NCBI GenBank assembly: GCA_023079485.1 | Contig: CM041090.1 | Span: 13,210,425 to 13,274,424, forward strand | Length of the DNA: 64,000 nucleotides | DNA from: Archilochus colubris | Lineage: Eukaryota; Chordata; Aves; Apodiformes; Trochilidae | Reading direction: 5' to 3' | Shown here: positions 51,583-64,000 of the stretch, piece after piece | How the letters are laid out: each line of letters begins with the position of its first letter | Position numbering within the stretch: position 1 is the first letter of the stretch | The notes under the pieces: generated by a model | Database searches by the model: none | Seen by the model: the letters and a program-made list of their open reading frames with translations, nothing else | What the model was told of the DNA's origin: nothing | Position numbers and translations under genes: made by a program

Positions 51583-51688
51583 CTGTTCCAGTAGCTCCAA
51601 AACTGGTCTTGCAAGTAGGCTTGGTGGCTACTTTCATCACCAAATGAGGCTTTGCTTTCAATCCAGTGAATTATGTGTCCCTCAACAG
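51583..51688 (-). CDS. CDIN1: CDIN1 internal exon E with the ExK motif (about human residues 204-239)
   Basis: This 106-bp minus-strand exon follows a long pyrimidine tract ending in cactctag and precedes a GTACATTT donor. With the carried-over G it encodes A-V-E-G-H and then [30 protein letters not shown], and two bases (AG) of an arginine or serine codon. IESKA supplies the E-x-K pair that, with the aspartate in exon D, forms the predicted nuclease active site. Differences from human are C223S, H226Q and H230Q by my count. About 42 C-terminal residues (F-G-P-G-L-V-I-Y-W-Y-G onward) remain to be encoded. I found no exon for them in the 51.5 kb that follows on this strand, so the terminal exon should lie outside the window. 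Confidence 0.96.
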
Positions 51689-59645
<7,957 letters not shown>

Positions 59646-59713
59646 CTATGAAAGAGAGGTTTTTTTCCAAAAGCATTTCTCGTAGCAAGACTTCATGTTC
59701 ATGCCCAATAGCA
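59646..59713 (-). CDS. CDIN1: CDIN1 internal exon C (about human residues 159-181)
   Basis: This 68-bp minus-strand exon lies between acceptor agctatcag and donor GTAAGAAT, which is close to consensus. Its first base finishes the histidine codon split with the previous exon. It then encodes AIGHEHEVLLREMLLEKN followed by LSFI, and its last G opens the next codon. Human has R-D-L-L in place of REML and L in place of the final I. The leucine of the N-L-S-F motif corresponds to human L178, where L178Q is a reported congenital dyserythropoietic anaemia Ib allele. It is leucine here, as expected for a working gene. Introns of 2.8 kb and 5.1 kb flank it. Confidence 0.95.
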
Positions 59714-62521
59714 CTGATAGCTTTAGGTTAAGGAAGACAAGATTACATTGGAAAAGAACCAGCTCCAGAAAAACATCATAGGTAAGGTAATTAATCATAA
59801 AATCTATTTGTCTTCATCCACACTTCAGAAGCAATCAGTGATTTGAATTCTAAGTTTTAAAATTCATTACAGGGATTTTAAGAGGCATTTTAAGAGCATT
59901 TAGCATTTAGTGATAATCAGCTACTGTACCTCAGCATACACACAAGGGTAATATTTGAGTATTACCCTTAAAAGATTAATATTCAGTAATATTCAATACT
60001 ATTTGTTAAAATTCAATATTTGTAATATTCCACACCCTAACTTAAAAGAAAATCTAAGCCTAAAACATCTTGTTAAATAACTTTTAGGATGCTTTCTACT
60101 GACTATTCTATCAAGTCTAATTCAGCAAAGAATGAAATAAACTGGTTTTTTCTCCATATTATGAAATTCATAGGCATGACATCCATTTGAAACATATTAC
60201 TGTAACAAAATATTCTTTTAATTGATTTTTCAGAAGCATGAACTAATGTCAGGGAAGGATTAAATAATATTTTATATTATATAGTGAAGTTCTTTTCACT
60301 TCAGTGATGGCCTGTTGGTCCAGTGTGCTATTCTTAGCAATATTTTAAAAAGTCACTCCACTGAGTATTTTTAATGTATCCTCCCTGAAGGTCAAAGTCC
60401 TGTTCTGGAAACTTTTGAGCAGAATCTTATGGGACATCATGATAAAGAATCTTCTATTAAAAACAGTTAACTTCCTAATTCTGTTTAGAATATATTCTCA
60501 AAACTTAAAACTGCAGATCATCTTACTGTTAGGGTTAATTACTTAACTCACAGCAATACTTTACACCAAATAGGAAAAATCCTAATTGTATGTTATCGTT
60601 TCATATAAACATAGAGTTTTTATCAATTGAAACTATGTATTATTGTAAACATAACAGCATTATAGAAGGGGAAAATGAAGAACAGCAAAAATATAAGAAA
60701 AATACTGCAAACAGAACTTATAATGCATCATAAGCAGAAACACTTAGACCTAGTCTATAATAATACCTGTTATTGATGTATGGCAATGACCATGGGGCAA
60801 AACTTGTAAATAACCTCACAAGCCATTTTCTGCTCATGCAATCTAGCAGCCTGGTTTCCCGTAAGCATCTGAACTATTACTGAAAAATAGCCTCTTGGCA
60901 TTTACAAAGAGGTTGACTTCATACTTTAGTCCATGCATATACAATTAGATAGTTATATTTAAAATCAATATGCAATCCTTCAGAAGACATTATGCTTTTA
61001 AAATCTTAACTTTAAATTGATTTTAAACTATTTTATGCACCTCAAAATTAACATCTAATTCAGCAACATAGCTGCAGATAATGCACTCATACAGTTCAGT
61101 ATTAAACTTTTCTATACGAAATCAAGTTGGAAAACTCATTATTTTCACTATTTCACTGAATATTCAGTAACTTCATTTGAACCAGAATCTGAAGAGGACA
61201 GAAAATACCTTTTAAATCTGTGGTCAAGTTATTCTTAAAAAATGTCCAGGTGTTGTTATTACTTTTTAACATGACATTTTCAAAAGATTATAGACAGATT
61301 GTTCATCAAAAAAATACTAATCTTGGAATTCTGGATACGAAAAGTAGTGATCAACAAGCTTTTTAAAAGTTTAACCTACGCTTTCAGAGAACTGTGTTCA
61401 ATTTTGAGGACAGTTCGGTTAATACTTTAAAACCACAAAACACAAAATTAGAACTCTATCCTGTTGCCATTAAAGAAGTCTACAGTAGACAGCAGGCAAG
61501 TATTTTTGGTGGAAAGAATAGATTTTTAAGGGGTGAACACCACAAGTATAACAACCACAGATGTTTTTTTTCCATGACTAATGACTTCAGCTATCCTATC
61601 CTGCAACTGTTCAATGAAATCAAGATCTTCCCCCAAATTGCATGCAAAGGATGCTCTAGGCTTGGAAAGGCATTGCCTTGCTAGCCTGCTCAGTGATGGC
61701 AGGCCATGATTTTGTAATTTTTCTATTGGTAGCAGACTAAAACAGAAGAGCTACTCATTCAGGACTTTATTAAAACAAATTTGGGGTCACAGCGATCATT
61801 TCTAACAAACTAAAATCTTAATATTGACTACTTAGTACTGTGTGGAGCTTCCTCCTTATTCTCACTGGATACTGAGGAACTCTAATTAACCAAGAAACAC
61901 TAAAATAAAGCCCACAAAACCAAAAAACCCAACAAACCGCATAATTGAAATTACACAGGCTTTTTTCTACAACTAGCCTCATCTCTGTTAAGAAGAAATG
62001 ATAGTATAAGAACTGCATTAGAATGTCAATAGGAGTTTAAAAATACTAATCGGTCAACCACACCTGAATTGCACTTGAAAACATTCCAGTTACAACTGAT
62101 ACTTATAAAAAAGCAATGCCATAATGTCAAACACCATCTATGCAGTTTATGAATTTAATGACAGAATAGTTGAGATTGGAAGGTACTACCAGGTATCTCA
62201 TCCATCCACCGCTCAAAGCATGGTCAACTAGTTGGAACAGAAAACCAGACATGCACTACAACTAATCAAAACCAAAGACATTCGATCAGGCACATGAACA
62301 CGTAGCCACCAAACTGACAACTTCTCCTGGTCCATCTGATTTTTCTTAAACAGTATAAAAGAAAGCTCTGCAGTGACCCTCTAGCTGATTGAATGTAAAA
62401 CAGAGGAGTATGAAATGTGTTTTGTGAAGCAGAACTTTATGTCAGGTTAAAGCTAGACACGTCTTTTCCACACAGACTAAGCTCGTCAATTGTGCACCTA
62501 AAATTTTATGGGAAAGGATAC
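59714..62521 (-). other. CDIN1: CDIN1 intron between exons B and C
   Basis: A 2808-bp intron (GTATCC to GCTATCAG on the minus strand). It holds the short CR1 remnant at 62160-62236 and an AATATT-rich stretch at 59950-60030. The plus-strand frame at 61394-61684 (96 codons) has no recognisable content. Confidence 0.9.
62160..62236 (-). mobile_element. Short CR1 LINE 3' remnant
   Basis: GACAGAATAGTTGAGATTGG, AAGGTACTACCAGGTATCTC and CCACCGCTCAAAGCATGGTC follow the CR1 3'-end pattern (usual form: TTGAGATTGGAAGGTACC then GCTCAAAGCAGGGTC). The fragment is about 75 bp, without the 8-bp terminal repeats. It sits 286 bp downstream of CDIN1 exon B, within the following intron. Confidence 0.65.
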
Positions 62522-62571
62522 TGTTTGATGCAGTCCACCAGTGGTCCATAACAACAGTCATTCACTGTACA
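62522..62571 (-). CDS. CDIN1: CDIN1 internal exon B (about human residues 143-159)
   Basis: This 50-bp exon on the minus strand follows an acceptor with a good pyrimidine tract ending in tctgcag and is followed by a GTATCC donor. It begins in phase 0 and encodes CTVNDCCYGPLVDCIK plus the first two bases of a histidine codon (CA). The T completing that codon opens the next exon. The peptide matches human CDIN1 (C-I-V-N-D-C-C-Y-G-P), with I to T at the second residue. The cysteine-rich NDCCYGPL segment lies just upstream of the nuclease domain. At 50 bp it is a short exon and would be missed by any open-frame search with a minimum length. Confidence 0.95.
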
Positions 62572-62922
62572 CTGCAGACAAATAAGAGAAGTAGTATGGC
62601 AACGGGCGACTACAAAACCATTATAGTTAAACGGTATCTTAAAACCAGTAATTACTTTTCTTCAAAAAGGCTATCAGATGCTGTTCAGATTTAATCACAG
62701 AAAACAAAAACTGCATGCTTTTATTCACTACAAAAGCAAGCTATTAAAAAGTGAAATGCTCCCCTCACAAATATTGCATTGCCATTTATGGTGCACCCTG
62801 ACCTCACTGATAGTTTATGATGACAGTAATTAAATGAGGTTTAAAATCTTTTACTCTGCTAGGCAGATAACAGCATTGCCACTGGAAAAAAACAAAAACA
62901 AAAAGACAACTGTGATTAATAC
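62572..62922 (-). other. CDIN1: CDIN1 intron between exons A and B (351 bp)
   Basis: The shortest intron seen here, with donor GTATTAATC and acceptor TTTGTCTGCAG on the minus strand. No other content recognised. Confidence 0.92.
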
Positions 62923-63002
62923 CTGATAGACTTGATTTGCTAGAACTCCATCTGGAATCTGAGAAGGGTCCCGTAGCATACTATTTATAAGAGTTTTGGA
63001 GG
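62923..63002 (-). CDS. CDIN1: CDIN1 internal exon A (about human residues 116-142)
   Basis: This is an 80-bp internal exon of CDAN1-interacting nuclease 1 (C15orf41 homolog). CDIN1 binds codanin-1, and human mutations cause congenital dyserythropoietic anaemia type Ib. Read on the minus strand, a pyrimidine-rich tract ending in ctctag precedes the exon and a GTATTA donor follows it. The exon opens with the last two bases of a proline codon and then encodes [20 protein letters not shown] followed by ANQVYQ. This differs from human, as I recall it, only at SKS-II versus SKT-LI. It ends on a complete codon (phase 0). The next exon is only 351 bp away. The previous coding exon, carrying the helical N-terminal part, is not in the remaining 1 kb and must lie past position 64000. 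No start codon belongs here. Confidence 0.96.
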
Positions 63003-63006
63003 CTAG

Positions 63007-63038
63007 AGAAAAAAAGAAAAAACAAACAAACAAAACAT
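63007..63038. repeat. A-rich (CAAA)n stretch beside CDIN1 exon A
   Basis: GAAAAAAAGAAAAAACAAAC continues with CAAA units. On the minus strand it becomes T-rich (TTTG)n and supplies the pyrimidine tract of the exon A acceptor, ending in ctctag at 63003. Confidence 0.75.
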
Positions 63039-63433
63039 AAGAAAAACCTGTTAGCTCAGTTATCCACTTGGCAGGAGGAGTCACATACTTTTATGTAGAA
63101 AATATTGATGATGTTGATAAATGTGAAAATTATCCAACCAGCAACTAACAAATGCATAAATTTGTAGCTACTTACTAACTCTGATACAATTAACTCCTGA
63201 AGTCTTGAAACACCAAAGTATTTTATTAGCACAGGGTGAAAGCAAGCCCTTAATGACTTATTCTGTTTCACTTGAATGTTTGTGCTTCAGAAGCACCAGG
63301 CAACATCTAAGGAAACTGCTTAGTATTAAAAAATAAATGTAACTCAAAATAATCTCCATATACTGTGAGAACTTAAGGATGCAGATAAGTAAAAATTCAA
63401 AACAGCCTTTAGAATTCCCTGTCTTGCAGAGCT

Positions 63434-63478
63434 GGTTTAATTTAAGTATTTAATTTAAGTATAAGAATGATTTAAGTA
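63434..63478. repeat. Tandem (ATTTAAGTAT)n
   Basis: Three near-copies of ATTTAAGTAT occur within 45 bp in the intron upstream of CDIN1 exon A. Confidence 0.6.
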
Positions 63479-64000
63479 TCATGACTTGATAATGAAAAAA
63501 TTAAGGTATTTAAGATGGATCAGAAACTAGCAAAACCCTAAAGACTCACATTTTCAAATTGTTTAACTGGACACTACTTTGAGTAATGAGCTACAGGTGC
63601 AAAATGAATTTCCCCTATTTCTGAGACTGTCAACTTTGGTTTCTCACTTGAAGTTAACAGACATTCTATTCTTAATCTATATCAAAGTAGTAATGAAATG
63701 ACATACTGAATTTTATATTATGCTGATGTCATATTCACTCTACAAGATTTTGAAGTAAGCCTTTAAAAGGCTTTGAACAAAACTGACTACCATACCAGCT
63801 TTCAATAGATTATTTTTCCTTCTTATATAAATATTATCTGCTTATGTAATGTCTTAAAAAAAAATCCTGCATATTATTAATTTTGTATTACCCAGGCAAC
63901 TAAGATAAAGTATCTTCAACTGTAATTCCTTTTTCAGAAAGGCAGTTACTGGGATGACAGCATACCAGCTGGTTGTGTAAAAACTGAGAGTATGGCAGTG

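Larger units (their letters stand above)
63003..64000 (-). other. CDIN1: CDIN1 intron upstream of exon A, partial
   Basis: Runs off the right end of the window. It contains the (CAAA)n acceptor tract and the ATTTAAGTAT repeats. The exon encoding the segment that ends in L-E-R-F-L-Q-E was looked for and not found here. Confidence 0.85.

Overview
The window looks like nuclear DNA from a bird. It is AT-rich, gene-poor and intron-like. It carries several CR1 LINE copies, two of them ending in the avian-type 8-bp 3' repeat (ATTCTATG, seen here reverse-complemented as CATAGAAT), plus one short stretch resembling an avian ERV LTR. I see no operons, ribosome binding sites, tRNA or rRNA genes, CRISPR arrays or phage genes. 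Nearly all ATG/GTG-style open frames here are chance frames in AT-rich sequence or fossils of CR1 reading frames.

One protein-coding gene is recognisable. Five consecutive internal exons of CDIN1 (CDAN1-interacting nuclease 1; human C15orf41) lie on the minus strand at 63002-62923, 62571-62522, 59713-59646, 54570-54505 and 51688-51583. Their junction phases fit exactly. Joined, they give about 123 codons without a stop, matching roughly residues 116-239 of the about 281-residue human protein. They carry the TPD motif and the ExK motif of its PD-(D/E)XK-type nuclease fold. The N-terminal exons lie beyond position 64000. The final coding exon (about 42 residues) was not found and should lie beyond position 1, so the intron that begins at 51582 is longer than 51.5 kb.

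Region by region: 1-51582 is this giant intron. It holds CR1 copies at 13711-13838, 30629-31840, 32536-32780 and 36520-36945, homopolymer and simple repeats, and several stretches (about 21600-26300, 28080-28380, 37490-37640) whose homeobox-, SOX- and MEIS-like motif content suggests conserved regulatory DNA. It also contains a candidate alternative terminal exon near 42210-42261. Positions 51583-63002 hold the exon cluster with ordinary introns of 0.35-5.1 kb, which contain old CR1 remnants at 53251, 58420 and 62160. Positions 63003-64000 are intron.

In human, CDIN1 lies tail-to-tail with MEIS2, a developmental regulator with many conserved enhancers. If that synteny holds, MEIS2 lies to the left of this window, and the giant CDIN1 intron is a plausible place for MEIS2 enhancers. 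The exon calls are strong. The enhancer calls are pattern-based inference that needs a genome alignment.
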